A stretch of 35,326 nucleotides of DNA, from assembly GCA_964614095.1 (NCBI GenBank), contig CAZTJO010000020.1:1-35326 (forward strand), in the 5' to 3' direction. The notes beneath the pieces were generated by a model. That model saw only the letters and a program-made list of their open reading frames with translations, was not told the DNA's origin and ran no database searches. Below, in pieces: positions 1 through 6,594 of this stretch. Position 1 is the first letter of the stretch. Every line of letters starts with the position of its first letter. Position numbers and translations under genes: made by a program. This DNA comes from CAZWKX01 sp964614095. Its GTDB lineage: Bacteria > Actinomycetota > Acidimicrobiia > Spongiisociales > UBA11373.

Positions 1-325
1 ACCCGGCTACATCGGTGAGGGCGCCACCTCCGACGCCGATCACGGTGTCCCCGCGTTTGAAGTCCACAGAGGTGAGCCATTGGTACACGTCCTCAACCAC
101 GGCCATGGTCTTTGCCGCCTCACCATCGGGAAGGATCCGCACCTCGGCCGCCACTCCGGCCCGGCGTATCTCCTGCACCAGGCGCCGGCCCAGCTTCGCC
201 ACAGACGGCTGGGCCAGCACCGCCACACTCGCCCGCCCCGGACGCTCGGAGAGCAGCACCGCTGCATCCAGCAGCCCGCGGCCCACCAAAACCTCGGAGA
301 CTCCGGCTACCTCGAAGCGTTCCAC
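1..325 (-). CDS. aroB: 3-dehydroquinate synthase, 5' part only (runs off the window)
   Basis: Second step of the shikimate pathway: NAD- and metal-dependent conversion of DAHP to 3-dehydroquinate in the cytoplasm. Only the first 108 codons are present; the gene continues past base 1. The translation carries PDGEAAKTM and then GDTVIGVGGGALTDVAGF, the NAD-binding GGGxxxDxxGF signature of the family. I chose the GTG at 325, which overlaps the aroK end by 19 nt, because a GGAGGTGAGG ribosome-binding stretch lies just upstream and the reading frame is family-like from there. The order aroC-aroK-aroB is the usual actinobacterial one, so it is very likely co-transcribed with them. Identification is secure; the exact start is slightly less so. 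Confidence 0.93.
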   Translation of the reverse strand, partial: MERFEVAGVSEVLVGRGLLDAAVLLSERPGRASVAVLAQPSVAKLGRRLVQEIRRAGVAAEVRILPDGEAAKTMAVVEDVYQWLTSVDFKRGDTVIGVGGGALTDVAG

Positions 326-816
326 AGCCGCCTCACCTCCTCCGCCACCTGCTCCGCCACGGCACCCCCGGTCTCGACCCGGTGATGGCAAGCGGTCGCA
401 TACGCCGGCTCCCTCTCCGCAGCAATCCGCTCCAGCGTCACCTCGATGTCACCGTCGTCGAGCAGCGGTCTTCCGCCGCCGTCGCCCACCCGCCGGGCCA
501 GCTCGCCCGCCGGCGCATCCAACCAGATCACGACCCCGTTGGCCCGCATGACTTCCACATTGCCCGCCCGCAGTACCACACCCCCGCCACAGGCCACAAT
601 CGCCGCGGCGCCGGCCGTCTTCGCCACCGCCGCCGCCTCACGTTGACGAAAGCCGGCCTCACCCTCGGAGGCAAAGATCTCGGGCACGGTCATGCCGGCT
701 TCAGTTTCGATCAACGTGTCCAAGTCGAGGAAGGGGCGCTCGGTCCCCGACGCCACCAGCCGGCCCACGGTGCTCTTGCCCGATCCCATCATCCCAACGA
801 GCCACAGGGTCGACAC
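307..816 (-). CDS. aroK: shikimate kinase
   Basis: Phosphorylates shikimate at the 3-hydroxyl with ATP. The 169-residue protein has the usual family length. Visible motifs are the P-loop GMMGSGKST (about residues 8-16), the DLDTLIE segment holding the shikimate-binding acidic residue (about 31-37), and ACGGGVV (about 75-81), the shikimate-contacting Gly stretch. A Arg-rich lid region follows (about 115-140). It starts with GTG at 816, immediately after the aroC stop with no spacer, so it is probably translationally coupled to aroC. It overlaps aroB by 19 nt. Confidence 0.95.
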   Translation of the reverse strand: MSTLWLVGMMGSGKSTVGRLVASGTERPFLDLDTLIETEAGMTVPEIFASEGEAGFRQREAAAVAKTAGAAAIVACGGGVVLRAGNVEVMRANGVVIWLDAPAGELARRVGDGGGRPLLDDGDIEVTLERIAAEREPAYATACHHRVETGGAVAEQVAEEVRRLWNASR

Positions 817-1965
817 TCAGAATGCGGCGAGGCGCCTGCGATACGCCTCCACCGCCCCCACAAAATCGGCCACCGTGTCCCCCCCAAACATGCGCTGCAT
901 CTCGGCGGCCAGGGTCAACGCCACCATACTCTCGGCCACCACCCCGGCCGCGGGAACGGCACAGGTGTCGGTGCGTTCGCGAAACGCCGTGTCGGACTCT
1001 TTCGACACCACATCGACGGTGCCGAGCGGACGGCCCAGCGTGGAGAGCGGCTTCATCGCCGCCCGCAGCCGGATGGTCTCGCCGGTGCTGATGCCGCCCT
1101 CGATACCGCCGGCACGATCGGTCTCCCGAGAGAACCCCTCCTCGTAACCGATCTCATCATGCGCTGCGGAGCCGCGCCGCCTCGCCGTCTCCACACCGTC
1201 GCCGGCCTCCACCGCCTTGATGGCGGGAATGGACATGAGGGCCGCCCCCAGTCGGGCATCGAGGCGCCGGTCCCAGTGCACGTGACTGCCTACACCCGCA
1301 GGCACCCCGTAGGCCAGCACTTCGATGATGCCCCCAAGTGTGTCCTTGTCGGCGCGGGCTCTATCGATCTCCTCCACCATCGCCGCCGCGGCGGCGGCGT
1401 CGAAGGCCCGTACCGGAGATTTGTCGATGGCGGCAAGGTCGTCTGGGCCCGGGCGTGCTCCCTCCGGCGCGGCGACGCCGCCTATGGCCACCACGTGGCT
1501 GAGCACCTGCACTCTGGCGACGGCGAGCAGCCTCTTGGCCAGGTAGCCGGCAACCACACGCGCCGCCGTCTCCCGCGCCGAAGCGCGTTCGAGAACATCG
1601 CGGGCATCGTGGGTGTTGTACTTGAGCATCCCGGCCAAATCGGCGTGCCCCGGCCTCGGCGTGGTCAGCTGGGCCGAGGGCTCCCCGGGATGGGGGGACA
1701 TCTCCGCCTCCCATTCGGCCCATTCGGTGTTGCGCACCAAGACTGCCACCGGGCTGCCCAAAGTGCGCCCGAACCGCACGCCGCCGAGTATCTCCATCTC
1801 GTCGTTCTCGATCTCCATACGGCGACCGCGGCCGTGCCCGGCCCGGCGCCGCGCCAACTCGGCGACAAGCCCCCCCAGAGTCACCTCAAGCCCGCCGGGC
1901 AGTCCCTCCACAATGGTGACCAGGCCGGGCCCGTGTGATTCGCCGGCGGTGAGAAACCGCAACAT
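817..1965 (-). CDS. aroC: chorismate synthase
   Basis: Last step of the shikimate pathway: FMNH2-dependent elimination of phosphate from EPSP to give chorismate. 382 residues, normal length. It opens with LRFLTAGESHGPGL, the N-terminal family signature. It also carries RPGHADLAGMLKY and ARETAARVVAG in the middle and GGISTGETIRLR near residues 265-280. ATG start at 1965, with 29 nt between it and the stop of the PilP-like gene. No strong ribosome-binding site or promoter is visible in that short gap, so read-through from the pilus genes is likely. In other actinobacteria as I recall them, aroC follows aroE closely; here the whole pilus block lies between them. Confidence 0.95.
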   Translation of the reverse strand: MLRFLTAGESHGPGLVTIVEGLPGGLEVTLGGLVAELARRRAGHGRGRRMEIENDEMEILGGVRFGRTLGSPVAVLVRNTEWAEWEAEMSPHPGEPSAQLTTPRPGHADLAGMLKYNTHDARDVLERASARETAARVVAGYLAKRLLAVARVQVLSHVVAIGGVAAPEGARPGPDDLAAIDKSPVRAFDAAAAAAMVEEIDRARADKDTLGGIIEVLAYGVPAGVGSHVHWDRRLDARLGAALMSIPAIKAVEAGDGVETARRRGSAAHDEIGYEEGFSRETDRAGGIEGGISTGETIRLRAAMKPLSTLGRPLGTVDVVSKESDTAFRERTDTCAVPAAGVVAESMVALTLAAEMQRMFGGDTVADFVGAVEAYRRRLAAF

Positions 1966-1994
1966 GGACGAGATGGTACCGCCGCCGAAGGACG

Positions 1995-2828
1995 CTACTT
2001 GACGATCGACTGGCCCACCGACAGGGTGAACACGTTGTCGCCGTACATGAACACGCCGCTGTCGCTGTCCAGGCTGATGACCTTGAAGTCGCCGGCAAAG
2101 GTGTCGCCGACGCCGACGGTATAGGTCACGTCGTCCACACTGACCACAGCGGTGTACACACCGTCGTCGACGGTGATCTCGAGCAGGGTGATGCGTTTGG
2201 TGTCGGGAACATTGCCCTGGGTGGTGGTGGTGGCGCCGGGCACCGTGGTGGTGGTGGCGCCGGGCACCGTGGTGGNNNNNNNNNNNNNNNNNNNNNNNNN
2301 NNNNNNNNNNNNNNNNNNNNNNNNNNNNNNNNNNNNNNNNNNNNNNNNNNNNNNNNNNNNNNNNNNNNNNNNNNNGTGGTGGTGGTGGCGCCGGGCACCG
2401 TGGTGGTGGTGGCGCCGGGCACCGTGGTGGTGGTGGCGCCGGGCACCGTGGTGGNNNNNNNNNNNNNNNNNNNNNNNNNNNNNNNNNNNNNNNNNNNNNN
2501 NNNNNNNNNNNNNNNNNNNNNNNNNNNNNNNNNNNNNNNNNNNNNNNNNNNNNNTGGCGCCGGGCACCGTCGTCGCCGTCGTGACCAGCGGCTCGAAGGG
2601 GTCACGGGGGGCATACACCGCGCCGCCGTAGAAGGGCAGTGGGTCGTCGGCCGTCTCCACCGCCGACGGCCCCGCTCCGGGCGCACTCGGCAGATTCTGA
2701 TCGTCGCCAAGCGAGAACACTCCCGACGACGCCATGAGCCATACCGAGACTCCGGCCGTGCCCACCAGCAGCAGCGAGATGATCACAGCCAGGAAAGTAC
2801 GTCTAGCGCCGCTTGCAGACATGCTCAC
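1995..2828 (-). CDS. PilP-like pilus assembly protein with Thr-rich repeat linker (interrupted by two assembly gaps)
   Basis: Fourth gene of the pilM-N-O-P order. It begins with a membrane segment (about residues 10-35, FLAVIISLLLVGTAGVSVWLM), then a short acidic region. A tandem TTTTVPGA linker of unknown length follows, broken by two 100-N gaps. The C-terminal domain of about 75 residues ends in GDTFAGDFKVISLDSDSGVFMYGDNVFTLSVGQ when read as consecutive segments. That domain looks like the PilP/GspC-type beta domain that in diderms touches the secretin. The GTG at 2828 overlaps the pilO stop (GTGA); an ATG two codons later at 2822 is an alternative. The segment between the gaps reads in a different frame (HHGARR) only because the gap sizes are nominal. 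The identification as PilP rests on position and fold impression, not on a clear family motif. Confidence 0.6.
   Translation of the reverse strand: MSMSASGARRTFLAVIISLLLVGTAGVSVWLMASSGVFSLGDDQNLPSAPGAGPSAVETADDPLPFYGGAVYAPRDPFEPLVTTATTVPGAXXXXXXXXXXXXXXXXXXXXXXXXXXXXXXXXXXHHGARRHHHHGARRHHHHGARRHHHHXXXXXXXXXXXXXXXXXXXXXXXXXXXXXXXXXXTTVPGATTTTVPGATTTTQGNVPDTKRITLLEITVDDGVYTAVVSVDDVTYTVGVGDTFAGDFKVISLDSDSGVFMYGDNVFTLSVGQSIVK
2276..2375. other. assembly gap, 100 N
   Basis: Exactly 100 N inside the TTTTVPGA repeat. The round number indicates a placeholder rather than a measured length. 100 is not a multiple of three, so any translation across it is artificial. Confidence 0.97.
2455..2554. other. 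assembly gap, 100 N
   Basis: Second placeholder gap of exactly 100 N in the same repeat, 79 bp from the first. The two gaps plus the 79-bp island total 279 bp, a multiple of three. The outer parts of the gene therefore stay in one frame by chance, while the island is read out of frame. Confidence 0.97.
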
Positions 2829-3481
2829 GTCGCCTCCGGCTCGCCGGCTTCCGGTGTCTCGTCGGGGCCATCGCCATTGGTGCCGTCACTGGGGATCACG
2901 CCGTCGTCCACGGGTATCGGCTCCCCGATCGGCAGCAGATCGCTCCGGGTGAAGGCACGAAGTGCCACGCTGGCCGACAGCCGCGTCGCTCCCTGTGCAT
3001 CCTCGTACGAGGATAGGGCAATGGCGTCGACGCGGATGAGGCGGTCGGTGTCGTCGGAGTCGATGACCCGAGAAAGGAAGTCGATTATCGAGTAATAGTC
3101 GGCGTCGATGGTCAGGCTGATGCTGATCGCCCGCAGGTCCGAATCCGCCAGCAGCGCCGGCACCGCCGGCGACATCGATTGCACATCCACCCCGGCGGCC
3201 GTGGCCAACTCGTCGAGCTGGTCGATGAGGTCGGCCAGTTCGGGATTCTCAGGAATCAGCATCTCCAGCTTGCTGATCGCCGCCTGGTACTCGACGGACG
3301 CCTCATCGATCGCCTGCAGCTCCGCCAGCTGGGCCTGCAGCGTGATGTGCATGGCCACAGCCGCATCCAGCTTCCTCTGCTCCTCCGCAATACGGTTGTT
3401 GCGCGGCGAGATGAGAAGGAACCACCAGGCCACCGCCAGCAAGAGCGCTCCAAGAGTCACGAGTACAGCAAGCCGCCGCAT
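2825..3481 (-). CDS. pilO: type IV pilus inner-membrane alignment protein PilO
   Basis: Partner of PilN in the inner-membrane platform that links the cytoplasmic PilM ring to the pilus machine. 218 residues: one N-terminal membrane helix (about 5-25), a helical coiled-coil stretch (about 28-80, rich in E, Q, A and L), then an alpha/beta domain with DYYSIIDFLSRV, the typical PilO core. An acidic, Pro/Gly-rich tail (about 190-218) is extra. The ATG at 3481 is one base past the pilN stop, and the stop overlaps the start of the PilP-like gene, so the genes are tightly coupled. The call rests on topology, size and gene order together. Confidence 0.85.
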   Translation of the reverse strand: MRRLAVLVTLGALLLAVAWWFLLISPRNNRIAEEQRKLDAAVAMHITLQAQLAELQAIDEASVEYQAAISKLEMLIPENPELADLIDQLDELATAAGVDVQSMSPAVPALLADSDLRAISISLTIDADYYSIIDFLSRVIDSDDTDRLIRVDAIALSSYEDAQGATRLSASVALRAFTRSDLLPIGEPIPVDDGVIPSDGTNGDGPDETPEAGEPEAT

Positions 3482-3482
3482 C

Positions 3483-4103
3483 TCAGGAATCCCCCACGAC
3501 CGGTATCAGTGCTTCGATCCTGTTGGTGCCGGCGTACGAGGTCAATACCGCCGTCGAGTTGAAGGTCACGAGCACCGGTGGCCCCGGCTCTTGCTGGGCG
3601 GATGGAACCCAGACGCCGGTGATGCTCACATACTCCACCGAGTCGAGGCTGCGAATCCACGCCGAAACGTCGCCGTAGCCGGTTATGCCGTTGCCGCTGA
3701 ACGACACCTGCGCCAGCAAACCGCCCACCGAGGTCTCCGTGGCCGCCCCGTTCATGTTGTTCAGCCACACGGTCGACGGTGTCGTCACCGACAGATCATT
3801 GATGAACGACCCCCAATCCACCTCACCCGCCAAGGCAGTCCGCACCAGCTCGCTCTTGGCTTCGAGTTCCACCACGATGGCCCCGGCATCACCCAAAGCA
3901 CCGATCTCAAGCCGGACCTGCTCGTTCCTCTGCTCCTGGGCCTCCACCTCGGCGACCTTGTTTGCCACTTTGGTGTTCCAGTAGAAGACACCAACAACCA
4001 GGGCGAAGATGTAGACGGCGATGGCGGCGATGACGAGAAACACCCGGCGCCGCTTGCTCCGCTCCTCGGCAATGCCGGCGGGAAGCAGGTTGATCGGTCT
4101 CAT
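3483..4103 (-). CDS. pilN: type IV pilus assembly protein PilN
   Basis: Bitopic membrane protein that binds PilM with its short cytoplasmic tail and pairs with PilO outside. 206 residues. The tail MRPINLLPAG contains the conserved INLLP motif that is known from other species to dock into PilM. A basic stretch (SKRRR) and one membrane helix (about 21-43) follow, then a coiled coil (about 45-85) and a C-terminal alpha/beta domain with WLNNM and ISITGV-like strands. The start lies in the last copy of a 125-bp tandem repeat, so two further starts with the same first seven codons sit upstream. Only a weak AGGA precedes the ATG, so translation may depend on coupling. Confidence 0.9.
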   Translation of the reverse strand: MRPINLLPAGIAEERSKRRRVFLVIAAIAVYIFALVVGVFYWNTKVANKVAEVEAQEQRNEQVRLEIGALGDAGAIVVELEAKSELVRTALAGEVDWGSFINDLSVTTPSTVWLNNMNGAATETSVGGLLAQVSFSGNGITGYGDVSAWIRSLDSVEYVSITGVWVPSAQQEPGPPVLVTFNSTAVLTSYAGTNRIEALIPVVGDS

Positions 4104-4228
4104 GGCAGCGTCCTACGCGGAGACATGGCGAAACCCGCCCGCCGGCGCCGATTGGTGGCGGCAAGCGGCGGCCGCAGCCGCCGGGGCTGCTTCTCGCTGA
4201 GGCCTGCGAGCAGGTTGATCGGTCTCAT
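4100..4228 (-). CDS. hypothetical 42-residue frame starting MRPINLL (copy 2)
   Basis: Made by the 125-bp repeat. It starts with the same seven codons as pilN, then runs into the spacer as LAGLSEKQPRR and a very basic, Arg/Pro-rich tail, ending …RRTLP. Its TGA overlaps the pilN ATG (ATGA), so a ribosome finishing here could restart on pilN. There is no database-family resemblance I can name. If translated it would be a soluble basic peptide carrying the PilM-binding INLL sequence without the following Pro. It may equally be noise produced by the duplication. Confidence 0.35.
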   Translation of the reverse strand: MRPINLLAGLSEKQPRRLRPPLAATNRRRRAGFAMSPRRTLP

Positions 4229-4353
4229 GGCAGCGTCCTACGCGGAGACATGGCGAAACCCGCCCGCCGGCGCCGATTGGTGGCGGCAAGCGGCGGCCGC
4301 AGCCGCCGGGGCTGCTTCTCGCTGAGGCCTGCGAGCAGGTTGATCGGTCTCAT
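4225..4353 (-). CDS. hypothetical 42-residue frame starting MRPINLL (copy 1)
   Basis: Identical in sequence to the frame at 4100-4228. It sits 9 nt behind the pilM stop with the same spacing that pilN would have without the repeat. Its stop overlaps the next copy's ATG, giving a chain pilM – mini-frame – mini-frame – pilN with ATGA links. Whether it is translated cannot be told from sequence. Conservation between the two copies reflects the duplication, not selection. Confidence 0.35.
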   Translation of the reverse strand: MRPINLLAGLSEKQPRRLRPPLAATNRRRRAGFAMSPRRTLP

Positions 4354-4362
4354 GGCAGCGTC

Positions 4363-5469
4363 CTACGCGGAGACATGGGCAAAACGATTCGTCGGCGGCA
4401 CGATGTAGCTCCCCCAAAGAGCCAAACCCACGGAGGCCGGCAGCACCGGCTGCAGCTCGAGCAGCTGCGATTCCGTCATCTGAACCCGGCCGACACTCAC
4501 GTGATCGAGCACCCGAGCCGGCTCCACCCGGGTGCCCAGCGCTCGCGCCACCCGGTTGGCCAGGTGGGGAAGGCGGGCACCGTTCCCGGCGACCACAAGC
4601 CGGTTCAGCGAGTGCTCCCCGGCCTGGGTCAGGTAATAATTCACCGATCCCCTGATCTCCTCGACGAGGGCATCGGCGGTGCGGGTGAGGATCCTGGAGG
4701 CGGCGCTGGCCTCGTCGTCGCCCTCGGGCAAACCCTCGGGCGCAACGCCGACCGAACGTTTCAGCTCTTCGGCGTCCTCGCGGCTGATGGAGACCCCGGC
4801 GGCAAGGGCGTCCGTGAATTGGTCGCCCCCGGTGGGCAGGATGCGCACAAAGCGGCAGATCCCGCCCCGAATGACCACGATCTGGGACATGGAGGCCCCG
4901 ATGTCGAGCAGGCCCTGGGGTCCGTCGCCACCGAGGAGGAGGTCGGCCCCAAAAGCGGCCCTAACCAGCCCAAAAGCCTGGAGATCGACACATTGCACCT
5001 GCAGGCCGGACCGGCGCGCCACGGCCAGCAAACCTTCCACCATCTCGCGGGGAGCGGCCACCACGAGGATCGACAGCATGAGATCGCCGTCGGGCGTGTT
5101 GTACTCCTCGAGGGGCACGTAGTCGAGCACGGCCTCTTCGACCGGTATAGGAATGGCGTCCTGGACCTGGAACGGAAGTGCCTCGATGAGCTCGGCCTCT
5201 TCGAGATGCGGAACGTCGACCTGGCGCACTATGACGCGCTGGTTCGCCACCCCAACCACCACACGCTTGCGCGGCAGCCGGTGCCGTTTCCAGAGTGCAG
5301 ACACCGCCTCGGTTACCGCAGCCTCGTCGTTGATATCCCCGGCCACGACGACACCCGGCGGCAGCGGCATCTCTGCAAAACGCCGCAGCACGGGTGACGC
5401 TCTACCGGTATCGACGACGGCGGCGCGGACTGCCTCCGAGCCGATGTCGAGGCCGACAGCGATCGACAT
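4363..5469 (-). CDS. pilM: type IV pilus assembly ATPase-fold protein PilM
   Basis: Actin-like cytoplasmic protein that forms the base of the pilus alignment complex and binds the PilN tail. 368 residues from the chosen start. It opens with MSIAVGLDIGSEAVRAAVV, the phosphate-1 loop of the actin/FtsA fold. It continues with LLDIGASMSQIVVIRGG (about residues 190-206), the second phosphate loop, and LVVAGNGARLPHL (about 300-312), the adenosine motif. A TTG further upstream (5493) is in frame, but the ATG at 5469 has GGAGGAA seven bases before it and gives the usual PilM N terminus. It is the first gene of pilM-N-O-P. The last bases are part of the 125-bp repeat. Confidence 0.93.
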   Translation of the reverse strand: MSIAVGLDIGSEAVRAAVVDTGRASPVLRRFAEMPLPPGVVVAGDINDEAAVTEAVSALWKRHRLPRKRVVVGVANQRVIVRQVDVPHLEEAELIEALPFQVQDAIPIPVEEAVLDYVPLEEYNTPDGDLMLSILVVAAPREMVEGLLAVARRSGLQVQCVDLQAFGLVRAAFGADLLLGGDGPQGLLDIGASMSQIVVIRGGICRFVRILPTGGDQFTDALAAGVSISREDAEELKRSVGVAPEGLPEGDDEASAASRILTRTADALVEEIRGSVNYYLTQAGEHSLNRLVVAGNGARLPHLANRVARALGTRVEPARVLDHVSVGRVQMTESQLLELQPVLPASVGLALWGSYIVPPTNRFAHVSA

Positions 5470-5519
5470 CCATTCCTCCGCTACGGCCACCAATAAAGCG
5501 GTGGCTCCTCACTTGATCA

Positions 5520-5541
5520 CACGCCTGTAACTACAGGTGTG
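5520..5541. promoter_or_regulatory. 22-bp palindrome upstream of pilM, possible operator
   Basis: Two 10-bp arms (CACGCCTGTA and TACAGGTGTG on the plus strand) around a central AC, with one mismatch. It lies about 50 bp before the pilM ATG, in a locally less GC-rich stretch. The size and symmetry suit a dimeric regulator. I do not recognise the factor. A CTCAAAG lies next to it (5546-5552), but no CCGA follows at promoter distance. Confidence 0.45.
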
Positions 5542-5559
5542 TCAGCTTTGAGGCTACAC

Positions 5560-5617
5560 CCGGGCGCGCGCGGGGCCAAGCATTTCACCGCCGCAGGGGA
5601 ACACGCAGCGCGCCCGG
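5560..5617. repeat. inverted repeat between prepilin peptidase and pilM genes
   Basis: CCGGGCGCGC (5560-5569) and its exact complement GCGCGCCCGG (5608-5617) are 38 nt apart. In RNA from the minus strand they could pair downstream of pilM's promoter region or in a read-through transcript from the peptidase gene. No U-run follows, so a classical intrinsic terminator is not supported. Confidence 0.4.
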
Positions 5618-5635
5618 ATCACGCGCGTATGGTCG

Positions 5636-6406
5636 TCACCCCAGGTACCAATCGGCCACGGTCTCGGCAATGGCGAGGGCGAGAAAGGCACCTGCAACCA
5701 GAGCTGGCCCGAAAGCGATCAGGTCCTTGCGCGCTACCCGTCGCGCCGCCAGTAGGCCCAGAGCGGCCAATCCCCCGAACAGAAACGCGGCAAAGACCCC
5801 CACTGCCAGCGTCTCCCAAGAGCGATAGGCCAGGAACTCCCCCAGCAAAAAGGCCAGCTTGACATCGCCAAACCCGAAACCACCGCGCGCCACCAGGGCC
5901 ACAACGAGCAGAAAACCGAAGTAGGCCGCGCCGCCGGCGAGAGCCCGTGCTGGGGCTATCCACGGCTCGCCGTCGAGCAGCGCTCCCCCCGCCAGGAGCA
6001 CGCTGCCCACAATGATCCCGGGGAACAGGATGCGATTCGGGATACACAGCTCATCAAGATCGGTGAGCGTCAGCACCACGACTACGCCGGTGAACCACAG
6101 ATAGGCGGGCAGTACCCACGCCGGTCCCATGATGGCGGCGACGGCGGCAAAGAGAGCACCGGTGCCGGCTTCGACGATTGGATAGCGCACCGATATGCGG
6201 CTGCTGCAATCGCGGCAGCGCCCTTGCAGCAGTATCCAGGACAGCACCGGTATGTTGTCCCGGGCTCGGATCCGATGCCGGCACGATGGACAGGCCGAAC
6301 CAGGCCGCATCACCGACATGCCTCGGGGCACTCGATAGGCCACAACGTTGAGGAATGAGCCGATCACCAATCCGCCGACGGCCGCGCCGACAACCGCCCA
6401 GTTCAA
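5636..6406 (-). CDS. pilD: type IV prepilin peptidase / N-methyltransferase
   Basis: Membrane aspartic protease that cleaves class III leaders of pilins and methylates the new N terminus. 256 residues with about eight membrane segments. The N-terminal part has GSFLNVVAYRVPRG, then two CxxC pairs (CPSC, CRDC at about residues 39-67), as in full-length enzymes with the methylation domain. The two catalytic Asp lie in LTDLDELCIPNR (about 118) and GFGDVKLA (about 175-182). The start is TTG at 6406, preceded by AAGGAG at good distance; no ATG fits. It follows the pilin terminator, so it needs read-through or its own promoter, which I could not find. All pilin-like proteins in this window are its likely substrates. 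Confidence 0.93.
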   Translation of the reverse strand: MNWAVVGAAVGGLVIGSFLNVVAYRVPRGMSVMRPGSACPSCRHRIRARDNIPVLSWILLQGRCRDCSSRISVRYPIVEAGTGALFAAVAAIMGPAWVLPAYLWFTGVVVVLTLTDLDELCIPNRILFPGIIVGSVLLAGGALLDGEPWIAPARALAGGAAYFGFLLVVALVARGGFGFGDVKLAFLLGEFLAYRSWETLAVGVFAAFLFGGLAALGLLAARRVARKDLIAFGPALVAGAFLALAIAETVADWYLG

Positions 6407-6540
6407 AGGATCTCCTTAGCCTCGGTTTTACCCGCATCACGGGCCCCTCAGGGTACGGAATCGAGCCCGCGGAATCGACAACCCACGCCGTGCTTGTGGT
6501 GGCGGGAGGATCAATTGACCACGACCAGTGGATTCGCCGA

Positions 6541-6577
6541 CAGAAAAGTGGGGCGGGTCCGAGGACCCGCCCCACTT
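6541..6577 (-). terminator. intrinsic terminator after the major pilin gene
   Basis: A perfect 14-15 bp stem (arms 6546-6559 and 6564-6577, GGGGCGGGTC core) with a 3-4 nt loop. On the minus strand it is followed by TTTTCTG. It starts 17 bp past the pilin stop. This would end most transcripts from the pilin promoter and give a short, abundant pilA message. Confidence 0.85.
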
Positions 6578-6594
6578 ACACCGCTACGCGTGGC

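Larger units (their letters stand above)
2221..2574 (-). repeat. 24-bp tandem repeat encoding TTTTVPGA units
   Basis: The unit GGCGCCGGGCACC plus GTGGTGGTGGT (24 bp on the plus strand) repeats on both sides of, and between, two N-gaps. On the coding strand it gives the octapeptide TTTTVPGA. Copies are nearly identical, which explains why the assembly broke twice here. The true copy number cannot be read from this sequence. A related but diverged linker occurs in the PilV-like protein (24715-24815). Confidence 0.9.
4084..4378 (-). repeat. 125-bp tandem repeat across the pilM-pilN junction (2.36 copies)
   Basis: A 45-bp junction segment occurs three times (4084-4128, 4209-4253, 4334-4378), separated by two identical GC-rich 80-bp spacers (4129-4208, 4254-4333). 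I see no mismatch between the copies. The junction segment holds the last bases of pilM, its TAG, a 9-nt gap and the first 20 bases of pilN. The spacer contains self-complementary stretches (CGGCGG…CCGCCG and CCTGC-GA-GCAGG). The array could be a recent tandem duplication, a copy-variable locus or an assembly error. Confidence 0.93.

Noticed and set aside
112..1938. 608-codon open frame on the plus strand opposite aroK and aroC
   Set aside because: It is antisense to two genes with clear family motifs. The translation is rich in His, Arg, Pro and Gly, as expected of a shadow frame in GC-rich DNA, and has no domain-like pattern.
2376..2454. HHGARR histidine-rich repeat as a metal-binding segment of the PilP-like protein
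   Set aside because: It appears only because the nominal 100-N gap shifts the frame. In the frame of the flanks the same DNA encodes TTTTVPGA.
4129..4333. The 80-bp spacer copies as a mobile REP/MITE element
   Set aside because: Internal complementary stretches exist, but there are no terminal inverted repeats with short target duplications, and I saw no other copy in the window. Tandem duplication explains it better.
5520..5552. CTCAAAG before pilM as a fourth sigma-28-like promoter
   Set aside because: At the spacing seen in the other three, the sequence is GTTAC rather than RCCGA. Only the -35-like half matches.
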